Shown here piece by piece: positions 48,082-56,226 of a stretch of DNA of 64,000 bases (position 1 is the stretch's first letter; each line of letters opens with the position of its first letter). Source of the stretch: an uncultured Planctomycetia bacterium (lineage in GTDB: Bacteria; Planctomycetota; Phycisphaerae; FEN-1346; JAACEH01); NCBI GenBank assembly GCA_903929765.1, contig CAIYVX010000105.1, positions 57,334-121,333 on the forward strand. The letters run 5' to 3'. Both the position numbers and the translations under genes were made by a program. The notes beneath the pieces are model-generated. The model saw only the letters and a list, made by a program, of their open reading frames with translations. It made no database searches and was not told the DNA's origin.

Positions 48082-49017
48082 ATGAACGATTCGCTGTTCG
48101 ATAGATTAGCCGGCTGCGGAAACCTCCCCACCATTCCGGGCGTGGCCCTGGAGGTTCTGACTCTGGCCCGCAGCCGTCAGAGCAGCATTGATAAGATTTC
48201 GGCGATTGTGGCCCGCGATCCGGCCTTGTCGACACGCATGCTGCGCGTCGCCAATTCGTCCTTGTTCGGAACGCCGATCAAGGCGACCACCGTGAAGCAG
48301 GCCCTGGTACGCATGGGCCTGCGGAGCGCCCAGTCCGTGGCCCTGAGCTTCAGCGTGAATACGAAACTCACTAAGGCCAGCCCCGACGGGTTCGATCACC
48401 TGGCCTTCTGGCGTTCGAGCCTGGTGACCGCCGTGGCCGCCAAGATGATCGAGGAGCGAACTCGCAACCGCCGAGCGGACGAAGCATTTACCGCCGGGCT
48501 GCTTCAGGACATCGGGGTCCTGGCGCTCAACAATTGCCTGAAAGCGGAATATGCCCCGGCGCTGGAAGCCTATCGCCGAGGCGAACGCGAAATCGCCGAG
48601 GTCGAGACCGAACTGCTGGGCGCCAACCACATGGAAGCGGCCGGCTACCTTCTGGGCATGTGGAATGTGCCCGACGGCATCCTGGGACCGATCTCCTGCC
48701 ACCATGACCCGGCCAGCCTGAAGAGCAAAGAGCCCGACGACTCCCGCCTGGCCCGTGTCCTCCAGACCGCCGACGCCTTCATGCGGATTATTTGTTATGG
48801 CGCTAACCAGACCAACACGAAGCGGTGCGTCGAAATGTGCAAGCATCACCTGGCCTGGGCACCGACCCGGATCGTGCCCTTCGTCCAGGACATGGCCCCG
48901 CTGGTTCTGGAACTGGGCAAGTTGCTTTCCATCGAGGTGTCGCCGGAAATGCTGGCCCAGATGGGCAAGGGCGAGGTGGCGGAATTTTCCGTGGCGGCGA
49001 TTCCGGCAACCGTGTAA
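48082..49017 (+). CDS. HDOD-domain signalling protein
   Basis: 311 aa from the ATG at 48082 (MNDSLFDRLAGCGNLPTIPG), preceded by AAAGGAAAA; the longer track start has no family similarity. HDOD domain about 15-215: LPTIPGVALEVLTLARS, KISAIVARDPALSTRMLRVANSSLFG, VKQALVRMGLRSAQSVALS. HDOD is an HD-like fold lacking phosphohydrolase metal residues and usually acts in signalling. It opens a + strand operon with cheX, cheY and a DUF342 gene. Confidence 0.88.
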   Translation: MNDSLFDRLAGCGNLPTIPGVALEVLTLARSRQSSIDKISAIVARDPALSTRMLRVANSSLFGTPIKATTVKQALVRMGLRSAQSVALSFSVNTKLTKASPDGFDHLAFWRSSLVTAVAAKMIEERTRNRRADEAFTAGLLQDIGVLALNNCLKAEYAPALEAYRRGEREIAEVETELLGANHMEAAGYLLGMWNVPDGILGPISCHHDPASLKSKEPDDSRLARVLQTADAFMRIICYGANQTNTKRCVEMCKHHLAWAPTRIVPFVQDMAPLVLELGKLLSIEVSPEMLAQMGKGEVAEFSVAAIPATV

Positions 49018-49090
49018 CGACACAGAAAACAGGGACACTCGCGAATGACGGGCCGAAGGCCCAGGGCAAATTAAGAAGGAAAGGCCGGAC

Positions 49091-49570
49091 ATGGTCACAA
49101 TGAAAGTCGAGTACATCAACGCGTTTATCGGCGCCGCTCAGAACGTCTTCAGCTCGATGCTCAACACCGAGGTCACGCTGGGCCGGGTCACGGTGAACAC
49201 CAGCCACGTCACCGCCCACGACATCTCAGGCATCATCGGCCTGAGCGGAGACGCCGTGGGCTGCGTCGTGGTGAGTTTTCCTATGGACACCGCCCTGGCC
49301 GCCTACAAGGCTTTCGCCGGCGAGGAGATTGACCCGATGGACCCCAACTTTCTCGATGCCATCGGCGAGTTGACCAACATGATTGCGGGCAACGCCAAGG
49401 CCGAGATCGTCGGCATGTCGATCAGCATCGGACTGCCGACGGTGATCATGGGCAAACAGCATTGTGTCAACGCGCCGCAGAACGTGCCATTCATCTGTAT
49501 CCCGTGTCACTGCAAACTGGGTAATTTTTCAATCGAAGTCGCGTTCCGCTCTGAAACCGGGAACAATTAA
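49091..49570 (+). CDS. second CheX-like phosphatase
   Basis: 159 aa. The pattern DAIGELTNMIAGNAKAEI (about residues 97-114) contains the ExxN phosphatase motif, and HDISGIIGLSGDAVGCVVVSF is typical of CheX. GGAAAGG precedes the ATG at 49091; a second ATG at 49100 is possible. The neighbouring cheY (21 bases on) is its probable substrate. This is a better match to CheX than the protein at 36352. Confidence 0.88.
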   Translation: MVTMKVEYINAFIGAAQNVFSSMLNTEVTLGRVTVNTSHVTAHDISGIIGLSGDAVGCVVVSFPMDTALAAYKAFAGEEIDPMDPNFLDAIGELTNMIAGNAKAEIVGMSISIGLPTVIMGKQHCVNAPQNVPFICIPCHCKLGNFSIEVAFRSETGNN

Positions 49571-49591
49571 GGTTAATCCAAGGAGGCCATC

Positions 49592-49987
49592 GTGAAAGTT
49601 CTTCTCGTGGACGACTCGAAAGTCATGCGGCAAATTCAGCGGCGCAGCCTGACGACCATCGGCTTCTCCGATATCGCCGAGGCCGGCGACGGCATCGAGG
49701 CCCTCCAGCAGATGAACGGCCAGCCGAAGCCGGACATCGTCATCCTGGATTGGAACATGCCGCGGCTCGACGGCTTGGGCACGCTGCGCAAAATCCGGGA
49801 GACCGATACCAAAACCGTGGTCGTCATGTGCACCACCGAGTCCGAAAAGGTGCGGGTCATCGAGGCGGTCAAGGCCGGGGTCAACAACTACATCGTCAAA
49901 CCGTTCACCCCCACGGTCCTCCAGGATAAGCTGGCGGAAACTTTGCAGCGGGTGGGGCTGGCCATGCCCGTGCCGCAGACGGTTTAG
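49592..49987 (+). CDS. second CheY single-domain response regulator
   Basis: 131 aa receiver with AAGGAGG before the ATG. VDDSKVMRQIQRRSL, phospho-Asp in IVILDWNMPRLDG, CTTES switch Thr and YIVKPFTP Lys are all present. It may be a second motor-binding regulator or a phosphate sink. Encoded directly after a CheX and before a DUF342 protein. Confidence 0.92.
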   Translation: MKVLLVDDSKVMRQIQRRSLTTIGFSDIAEAGDGIEALQQMNGQPKPDIVILDWNMPRLDGLGTLRKIRETDTKTVVVMCTTESEKVRVIEAVKAGVNNYIVKPFTPTVLQDKLAETLQRVGLAMPVPQTV

Positions 49988-49997
49988 GAGGCGTATC

Positions 49998-51404
49998 TTG
50001 GTACGGGCCGCGGTGACCGATGCGACTGCTGCCGGGAAACTGGCCGTCAAGGTCAGCGACGACGGACTCGAGGCCTATTTGCTGTTTCGGCCGGGTGCGA
50101 CCGTGGCGCCACCCACCAGCATTGAGGTCAACGCGGTCGTTCAGGAAAACCACATTCCGATCGATCGCGCCGCCATGGCCCGGATCAAAGAGGCTCTGAT
50201 CGAGTGCCGCAAGGGGGCCATTCCGCGCGGCGGCGTGCTGTTGATGCGCGGCCAAGCCCCCGGTGAAAGCACCGACGAACAACTGAAGTTCGCCGGCGAC
50301 CCGGAACCGGTCTCACGCGGCACGCCGCTGGAATTTCGGCGCGTCAAGGCGGGCGACACCATCGCCACCATCACGCCGGCCGTGGAGGGCAAGAGCGGCA
50401 TCGACGTCTTTGGCGGTCCGTTGCCGGCCCGTTCTCCCCTGCCCTGGTCGGTGGTTATGGGATCCGGTGTGGGGTTGAACCCAAATCGCACGATTCAAGC
50501 TACCAGCGAAGGAGTCGCCCTCCTGGACGAGCGCGGCTTGCGGGTCGTGCCGCTGCTGGAAATGGCCGCCGCCGCTACGACCGAGGGCGATGGCGCGAGA
50601 ACGCCAGGCTTGCTGCTGATCCACGGCGACGTGCCCGCCGGCGCCTTCCTCCAGGCCGGCGCCGGAATCCTGATCGACGGCAAGCTGGGACCGGCCCTGG
50701 TTTCGACCGGCGGCTCGCTGGTCTGCACCGGAGGCATCGAAGGGCAACGCGAATCGACGCAGATTGACGTCGCCGGCCACGCCTGGTGCCCGCACTTGTT
50801 CGATTCGCAGATCAACGTCGGCGGCAACCTGATCGTGGCCAACGAACTCCACGGCGTCGACGCCCGCATCGCCGGCGACCTCCTGGCCCCGGAAGCCCAG
50901 TTCGCCGAAGGTGAAATCACCGTCACCGGCCATGCTCACCTCGGCGTCCTGGGCGGCCCGTCGGACGCCCGGACACAACTCACCGTCGGCGTGCACGAAG
51001 GACTGCGGAAACAGTTCGACCGTCTGGCCCAGGTTTTGACCAAGACCAATCAGGTCTACGGCGCCGTCGAACAAGCCTGTTGCCTGTCGGGCTACCGCAA
51101 CGCCGACGCCGCCCTGCGCGAAAAAGCCACGCAGTGGGAGATGGCCAAGTGGGAACTTTCGCAGATTCGCACCACGGTGCAGAAACAGATCGGCAACATC
51201 GGTCGCAACATGCTCGAATACATCGAATCGACCATCACGGTTGAAGAAACGTTGTATGCCGGCACCCAGATCGGCGTCGGCAGCACTCGTGGCACCATCC
51301 TGGCCCCCTGGAGCGGACCGCTCGAGATCTCGCTCCAGACCGTTCATCAGAACACGGTCTTGATCGTTGAGGGTAAGTCAGGTCGAAAGATGGTTGTACG
51401 GTAA
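49998..51404 (+). CDS. DUF342/FapA-like polymer-forming protein
   Basis: 468 aa with a TTG start at 49998 and TAGGAGG upstream. The middle contains right-handed beta-helix-like repeats typical of DUF342/flagellar assembly protein A: GLLLIHGDVPAGAFLQAGAGILIDG, QINVGGNLIVANELHGVDARIAGDLLAPEAQF. The N-terminal lobe has AIPRGGVLLMRGQAPGE and TPAVEGKSGIDVFGGPLP. A coiled region precedes a C-terminal beta tail. In Vibrio FapA affects flagellar assembly through glucose signalling (family knowledge). Placement after CheX and CheY suggests a flagellar or motility role here. Confidence 0.85.
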   Translation: MVRAAVTDATAAGKLAVKVSDDGLEAYLLFRPGATVAPPTSIEVNAVVQENHIPIDRAAMARIKEALIECRKGAIPRGGVLLMRGQAPGESTDEQLKFAGDPEPVSRGTPLEFRRVKAGDTIATITPAVEGKSGIDVFGGPLPARSPLPWSVVMGSGVGLNPNRTIQATSEGVALLDERGLRVVPLLEMAAAATTEGDGARTPGLLLIHGDVPAGAFLQAGAGILIDGKLGPALVSTGGSLVCTGGIEGQRESTQIDVAGHAWCPHLFDSQINVGGNLIVANELHGVDARIAGDLLAPEAQFAEGEITVTGHAHLGVLGGPSDARTQLTVGVHEGLRKQFDRLAQVLTKTNQVYGAVEQACCLSGYRNADAALREKATQWEMAKWELSQIRTTVQKQIGNIGRNMLEYIESTITVEETLYAGTQIGVGSTRGTILAPWSGPLEISLQTVHQNTVLIVEGKSGRKMVVR

Positions 51405-51411
51405 TAATACT

Positions 51412-51653
51412 TCTAAAGCAATTAACGATTGAATGGTTACCTCCGGGTGCCACACTTGGAAGCCTCGGCGCAGCCGAGGCCAAAGTGTGTTCTTTGTCGT
51501 GTTCAGCCGCGCCAAATTAGGAGGACGGCGTTTCAAAGAAGAGTTCCAGCCGGATGGGCGTGATGGCGTAACGAAACACACACTTTGGCCCGACTTCGTC
51601 GGGCTTCAAAGTGTGGCACCCAAAGAGTACACCCCAAAGTTAATTGCTATAAG
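51412..51653. mobile_element. MITE-like element with terminal inverted repeats and two hairpins
   Basis: About 242 bp. Left end CTAAAGCAATTAACGATTG and right end GTTAATTGCTATAAG are inverted near-matches. Inside are two oppositely oriented hairpins (51446-51490 and 51576-51621) with outer arms CACACTT...AAGTGTG and inner arms such as GCCTCGG/CCGAGGC and GCCCGAC/GTCGGGC. Left-end sequence continues to match 55401-55440. It fills the gap between two convergent genes and could terminate both transcripts. Confidence 0.7.
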
Positions 51654-51659
51654 TTCGAC

Positions 51660-52307
51660 TCACTGAAGGACGGCCACCTGCTCGCGCAGGGCGTAGCGGA
51701 CCAGTTCGGCTCGACTATGCAGGTCCAATTTACGCATGACGCTCGAAGTCTGGTTGTCCACGGTCTTGTAACTGACGCCGAGGGAGCGGGCCGCCTGCTT
51801 GACGCTCTGGCCTTCGGCCAGAAGCCGCAGCACTTCGATTTCGCGAGGGGAAAGCCGGTTCAGCCGGGTCTCCGCCCCGTCGCTGCCAGGAGAGTCGCCA
51901 TCGACCATCCGCGCCAGAACCTGAGGCGCGAAGCAAACGCCGCCCGCCACCACAACGCGCAGGGCTTCGAACAACTCCTCCAGGCCCTGATCCTTGAGGA
52001 TAAAGCCGCTGGCTCGGACATCCGCGACCAGCGCAATCAGGCTGTCAGAAAATGAATCGCCGAAAATAACCAGATGGGTGTCAGGAAATCGTCGGCAGAT
52101 GTCCCGAGCGGCCAAGAGCGGGCTACCCGGCATCTGCGGATCGAGCAGGACGACTTGCGGCGCTAAGTCCCGCACCAGAGCAGGCAGGTCGGTGGCATTG
52201 CCGGTCTGGACCAGAACCTTCATATCCTCTTCGATGTTCAGCCGACTAACCAGACACTCCCGAAACATCGTGTGACCATTGGCAAGCAGGATTGAAATAA
52301 CAGACAC
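51660..52307 (-). CDS. LuxR/NarL-type response regulator with atypical receiver
   Basis: 215 aa using the GTG at 52307 (VSVISILLANGHTM), chosen for GGAGG 7 bases upstream; the long track start has no family similarity. The receiver lacks the usual acidic pair (LLANGH where LVADDH is typical) but keeps a candidate phospho-Asp (VVLLDPQMPG) and a Lys (FILKDQG). The C-terminal helix-turn-helix is normal: LSPREIEVLRLLAEGQSVKQAARSLGVSYKTVDNQ. Probably a DNA-binding regulator whose control by phosphorylation is uncertain. Confidence 0.9.
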   Translation of the reverse strand: MSVISILLANGHTMFRECLVSRLNIEEDMKVLVQTGNATDLPALVRDLAPQVVLLDPQMPGSPLLAARDICRRFPDTHLVIFGDSFSDSLIALVADVRASGFILKDQGLEELFEALRVVVAGGVCFAPQVLARMVDGDSPGSDGAETRLNRLSPREIEVLRLLAEGQSVKQAARSLGVSYKTVDNQTSSVMRKLDLHSRAELVRYALREQVAVLQ

Positions 52308-52498
52308 GATAGTACCTCCGTTCCTTTGAACTACCCCACCCCCACGTCGGACAGCCACGGAACGAGACGCCCCAACTGCGGGAGTCCCAACGGACGAATA
52401 AGCCGCCCGATTCGGCGGCGATCTTTCTCGATAAACCCTCCACAACCGGCCTCAGGTGAAAACAGCGAGCAGACACACGGGGATCTCCAACGATCCCA

Positions 52499-53260
52499 TC
52501 AGGCAAGAACACAGAGGGGGGATTCCGTGTTCTTAGCCTGAGCGTGCGTCTGCTCGGTGCTTCCACCGTGCAGGGCATCCTCGACCCGCGTCAGCAACAC
52601 CGCGATATCAATTGGCTTCATCAGACAAGCCGCCGCCCCGCAACCGGCGATGTCCCGGACGACCTGCGGGGAATAGAAGGCCGTGACGGCGATGACCTGG
52701 GTTCCACTCGTCTCCGGTTTGGCCTTGATTCGCCGGCAGACTTCGTAGCCGTCCATGCCCGGCATCCGCAGGTCCAGAATTACCACGTCCGGCGACCAGG
52801 AGGCCACCAGGTCTCCGGCCGCGAAACCGTCGCAGGCGGTTCGCACTTCGAAGTCGGGACGTTCGAGCTTGATTTCCTCCGCCATCCAGCGGGCCACCGG
52901 TTCCTCGTCGTCGACCACCAGAATCTTTGGCGCCGAAGAAACCAGTGCTTCCGGAATGGGCAACCCCTGCCGTCTCAGAAAATAAACCAGGTCCTCGGCC
53001 CTGACCCGCCGGTGTCCGCCGGGCGTGCGGCCAGCCTTGAGTTTGCCGGCGTCGATCCAGTTGGCAATGGAGGCCACTGAGACTCCGAGCATCTCGGCTA
53101 CAGCGGTGGTGGACAATGGTGCACGACGAACTACCATTCCAGGTCTTTCAGCAGAATTCTGCAAGTCGGCCTCGGAGCCGTTCTCAACTTCCGTGCCCAG
53201 CTTGCCGGCCCGCAGTTGTATTTCCTTATCGTCCATGTTTTGGTTATCGGGCATTAGCAT
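52499..53260 (-). CDS. response regulator with N-terminal MerR/excisionase-like HTH
   Basis: 253 aa. Residues 48-95 form a MerR/HTH_17-type domain (LSTTAVAEMLGVSVASIANWIDAGKLKAGRTPGGHRRV), followed by a receiver about 110-235 (ILVVDDEEPVARWM; VVILDLRMPGMDG; LMKPIDI). The order is reversed from the usual receiver-then-HTH layout. No clear ribosome-binding site separates the candidate starts at 53260, 53254 and 53236. It is divergent from a sensor kinase, which may be its partner. Confidence 0.9.
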   Translation of the reverse strand: MLMPDNQNMDDKEIQLRAGKLGTEVENGSEADLQNSAERPGMVVRRAPLSTTAVAEMLGVSVASIANWIDAGKLKAGRTPGGHRRVRAEDLVYFLRRQGLPIPEALVSSAPKILVVDDEEPVARWMAEEIKLERPDFEVRTACDGFAAGDLVASWSPDVVILDLRMPGMDGYEVCRRIKAKPETSGTQVIAVTAFYSPQVVRDIAGCGAAACLMKPIDIAVLLTRVEDALHGGSTEQTHAQAKNTESPLCVLA

Positions 53261-53415
53261 TGTGATATTTAGGGAAAATTCGGAATTTGAAGAAAATTAT
53301 GGTTTTTGTGATTTCGGGTGGCGAAATCCCGGAGATCACTGGTAAAATCGTTGTTTATTCGTTCCCAACGGTCCTTTCGACAGGCAGATCTGATGAGACC
53401 GAGACGAGGCATGCC

Positions 53416-55323
53416 ATGAAACAATCCGGTGTTGAGAAGTTCCGCGGCGGCACGCCGATCCGGCTGCTTCTGGTCGAGGATGATCTGGTGTTCGCCTGTC
53501 TGCTGAAAGACATGCTGGCCAGCGCCTATTCCGGGCAGTACCAGATGGAAATCGCGCCCGGCCTCGCGCAGGCGGAGGCGCTGGTGAGGGCCCACGATTT
53601 CTCGGCTATCCTCCTGGATCTGTCGCTGCCGGATTCTCAGGGTCTCGAGACCGTCGACCGTCTAGTTAAGGCCGCCCGGCACACCCCGCTCGTGGTTCTC
53701 ACCGGACTGGACGATGACACCGTTGCGGAGGAGGCCATTCGCCGCGGCGCCCAGGACTACCTGCGCAAAAACCATATCGAGACGGCCTCCTTCGCCAGGG
53801 CCATTCGCTATGCCATCGAACGCAAGTGGGCCGAAGAACAGTTGCGCCGGTCGGAAGACGAACTCCGCAAAGCCCAACAAGTGGCCCACGTCGGCAGTTG
53901 GACCTGGTATATCCAGGCGGATCGGATGGAGTGGTCGGACGAAATGTACCGTATCTTCGGACTAGAAAAGGAGGGCGCTGCGGTCGCCATGAGCGAGGTG
54001 CTTGCCCGGGCCATCCACCCCGAAGATCGGACCAAAGTTGAGGAGGCCAACAGCAAGGTCATCCACCAGAAGATGTTTCTGCCCCTGGAATACCGCGTTC
54101 TCTGGCCCGACGGTTCCGTTCACGTTATCTGGGCCAAGGCCGGCGAATTAATTTTAGATGCGGCGGGAGAACCGGCCATTCTGACCGGCATTACTCAGGA
54201 CATCACCGAACGCAAACAGGCCGAGGAACGCTTTCGCTCGCTCATCGAACACAGTCATGACGCGATCACCTTGCTGGCCGCGGATGGGACGGTCATGTAC
54301 GATTCGCCCTCCATTTCGCGTGTCCTGGGTTATGAACCCACGGAGCGGCTGGGGCGATGCGTCTTCGATTATGCCGTTCCTGAGGAGCGGCAGAAGATGG
54401 CCCAGGGCTTCGCCCTGTTCGTGTCGCAGCCGGACGCGGTCATACCGTCACTGTTGCGCATGCGGCACAAAGACGGCACCCTGCGTGAGATCGAGGGAGT
54501 GCGGACCAACCTGTTGCATGTGCCGGCGGTTCGTGCGGTGGTGGTCAATTATCGCGACATCACCGAACGCAAAAAGTTGCAGGAGCAACTACTCCAGGCC
54601 CAGAAGATGGAGGCCATCGGCCAACTGGCCGGCGTAGCTCACGACTTCCGCAACCAGTTGACCGTCATCAAGGGTTACGCGGAAAGACTGTTGCGCCGGT
54701 CGCTGGTCAAGGACGAGGGCCGGGAACCGGTCGAGGAAATCCTCAAGGCCGCCGCCCGGTCCACGGCCACGACCAGCCTCCTGCTCTCTTTCGCCCGCAA
54801 ACAGACGCTTCAGCCCCAGATCGTCAACCTGGCCGAAGAAGTCGCCGATCTGGCCAAGACCTTGCCCAACATTATCGGCGAGGACGTCCGTTTCTCCTTC
54901 GTTCGCGGCGCGGACCCCTGCCACGCCCACCTCGACCCCGACCTATTTCACCAGGCCCTGATGAACCTGGCTAACAACGCCCGGGACGCCATGCCCGGCG
55001 GCGGAACACTGGTCATCGAGACCGCCGCCGTTGAACTCCCGGCTCTGGCCCTCCAGAGTCATCCGGAATTTGCCCCGGGCCGCTACGTCATGGTGCGCGT
55101 CACCGATACCGGCCTGGGCATGTCCGAAGAACTGCGTATAAAAATCTTCGACCCGTTCTTCACCACCAAGGACGTCGGAAAGGGCACTGGGCTGGGACTC
55201 TCCATGGTCTACGGGTTCATCAACCAGAGCCGCGGGTTTATAGAACTGGAGAGCATACCAGGCCAGGGCAGCACCTTCCGGCTCTACTTCCCCGTAGCTG
55301 ACCCTGCCGCCGGCACGCCGTGA
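53416..55323 (+). CDS. receiver-PAS-PAS histidine kinase
   Basis: 635 aa, soluble (no membrane span), from the ATG at 53416 ([12 protein letters not shown]) with GAGACGAGG upstream; the longer track start adds 43 non-family residues. N-terminal receiver ([26 protein letters not shown]), two PAS/PAC domains (about 155-260 and 275-390, each ending DITERK), HisKA ([23 protein letters not shown], with one Gly fewer than the paralogue's GGVAHDFRN) and HATPase ([34 protein letters not shown]). It receives a phosphoryl signal and transmits another, so it acts inside a relay. Its C-terminal half is closely related to the kinase at 56227. Confidence 0.92.
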   Translation: MKQSGVEKFRGGTPIRLLLVEDDLVFACLLKDMLASAYSGQYQMEIAPGLAQAEALVRAHDFSAILLDLSLPDSQGLETVDRLVKAARHTPLVVLTGLDDDTVAEEAIRRGAQDYLRKNHIETASFARAIRYAIERKWAEEQLRRSEDELRKAQQVAHVGSWTWYIQADRMEWSDEMYRIFGLEKEGAAVAMSEVLARAIHPEDRTKVEEANSKVIHQKMFLPLEYRVLWPDGSVHVIWAKAGELILDAAGEPAILTGITQDITERKQAEERFRSLIEHSHDAITLLAADGTVMYDSPSISRVLGYEPTERLGRCVFDYAVPEERQKMAQGFALFVSQPDAVIPSLLRMRHKDGTLREIEGVRTNLLHVPAVRAVVVNYRDITERKKLQEQLLQAQKMEAIGQLAGVAHDFRNQLTVIKGYAERLLRRSLVKDEGREPVEEILKAAARSTATTSLLLSFARKQTLQPQIVNLAEEVADLAKTLPNIIGEDVRFSFVRGADPCHAHLDPDLFHQALMNLANNARDAMPGGGTLVIETAAVELPALALQSHPEFAPGRYVMVRVTDTGLGMSEELRIKIFDPFFTTKDVGKGTGLGLSMVYGFINQSRGFIELESIPGQGSTFRLYFPVADPAAGTP

Positions 55324-55400
55324 ATTCACCTCCTTCCGTATCGAGTCGAAGCCACCGCGATGGTCATCACACGTTATGGGACCTGCGCGGTTCGGACGGA

Positions 55401-55529
55401 CTAGAGCATTTCACGATTGAATGGTTACTTCCAGGGTGCCACACCTTGGCCCCCGGCTGTATGGGGGCAAGGTGTGTGGAAGGCCGGCATACTTTCCCAG
55501 AGAGAAAACCCCATCGTTAACTGCTCTAG
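55401..55529. mobile_element. MITE-like element with 17-bp terminal inverted repeats
   Basis: 129 bp bounded by CTAGAGCATTTCACGAT and ATCGTTAACTGCTCTAG, which match as inverted repeats at 15 of 17 positions. The centre holds one hairpin (CACACCTTG...CAAGGTGTG around GCCCCCG...GGGGGC). The left 40 bases match the element at 51412. No coding capacity. Confidence 0.75.
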
Positions 55530-55694
55530 CCATAGGGGATAAACGATGTCATTCCTTCAATATTAGCCGATGGCCTGCCTTCGAAACGCCGATACAATAG
55601 CTAAGAAGGAATGCCGCAGCACGCGAGTGCTATCGCTCTGCCATGGGCCGCTGCGCCTGTTGGGGCATAGGGTGTGAGCCAGGAGGGCTCGAAC

Positions 55695-56075
55695 ATGACC
55701 ACCGTCATCGTGGCTCACCGTCATCTGATGGTGCGGCAATGTCTGGAATTCCGCTTGGGACAGGAGAGAGACTTCCGGGTTGTCGGCGCGACGGATCGCC
55801 TCGAAGACGTGCCCGGACTGCTTCGGAACTCGTCCGCCGACGTGCTGCTGCTTGATCTCGGATTGGCGGGGGACCAACTCGAAGCCCTCCTGGATTTGTC
55901 GCGCCGCCGGCCGAAACCACGCCTCCTGGTTTTGGGCGAAGATTTCGACGAAGAGCAGCGGAAACAATATCTTTGCGCCGGCGTTCAATACCTGATCGCC
56001 GAGTCCGATGGCCTCGAAGCCCTCCTGGTCCTGATCCGGAAGTTAGCTGCGGACACATCTTCCTCTTCCCCTTGA
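55695..56075 (+). CDS. orphan NarL-like receiver without HTH
   Basis: 126 aa from the ATG at 55695, 9 bases after AGGAGG; a GTG at 55674 is possible. It resembles the receiver of NarL-type regulators (TTVIVAHRHLMVRQCLEFRL) but the acidic pair is lost (AHRH instead of ADDH). The phospho-Asp candidate remains in VLLLDLGLAG. No DNA-binding domain follows. The paralogous receiver at 51660 shows a similar loss, suggesting a small family of atypical regulators here. Function unknown. Confidence 0.72.
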   Translation: MTTVIVAHRHLMVRQCLEFRLGQERDFRVVGATDRLEDVPGLLRNSSADVLLLDLGLAGDQLEALLDLSRRRPKPRLLVLGEDFDEEQRKQYLCAGVQYLIAESDGLEALLVLIRKLAADTSSSSP

Positions 56076-56124
56076 AACTGCCACGGCCAATACCGGAATT
56101 ACGCGTACGCAATGCTGTTTCTTT

Positions 56125-56180
56125 TTGACCGTTGGGCCTTGTCGTTTGACCGTAGCATGGTCATAATCATTAGGTTATGA
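56125..56180 (+). promoter_or_regulatory. candidate operator/promoter upstream of the large PAS kinase
   Basis: TTTGACCGT occurs twice with a 21-base period (TTGACC at 56125 and 56146), two DNA turns apart, as for tandem half-sites of a response regulator. An inverted repeat TCATAA-N8-TTATGA follows at 56161-56180. The second TTGACC plus ATTAGG 17 bases on could be a sigma70-type promoter. All lie 47-100 bases before the kinase start. Confidence 0.4.
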
Positions 56181-56226
56181 TCGTTTGTTCAGGAAGACGC
56201 GAACGCTGAAAAAGGAGTGTGGACGC

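Noticed and set aside
51433-51666. 77-aa ORF in the MITE at 51412
   Set aside because: It is made of the hairpin arms of the repeat and has no family features.
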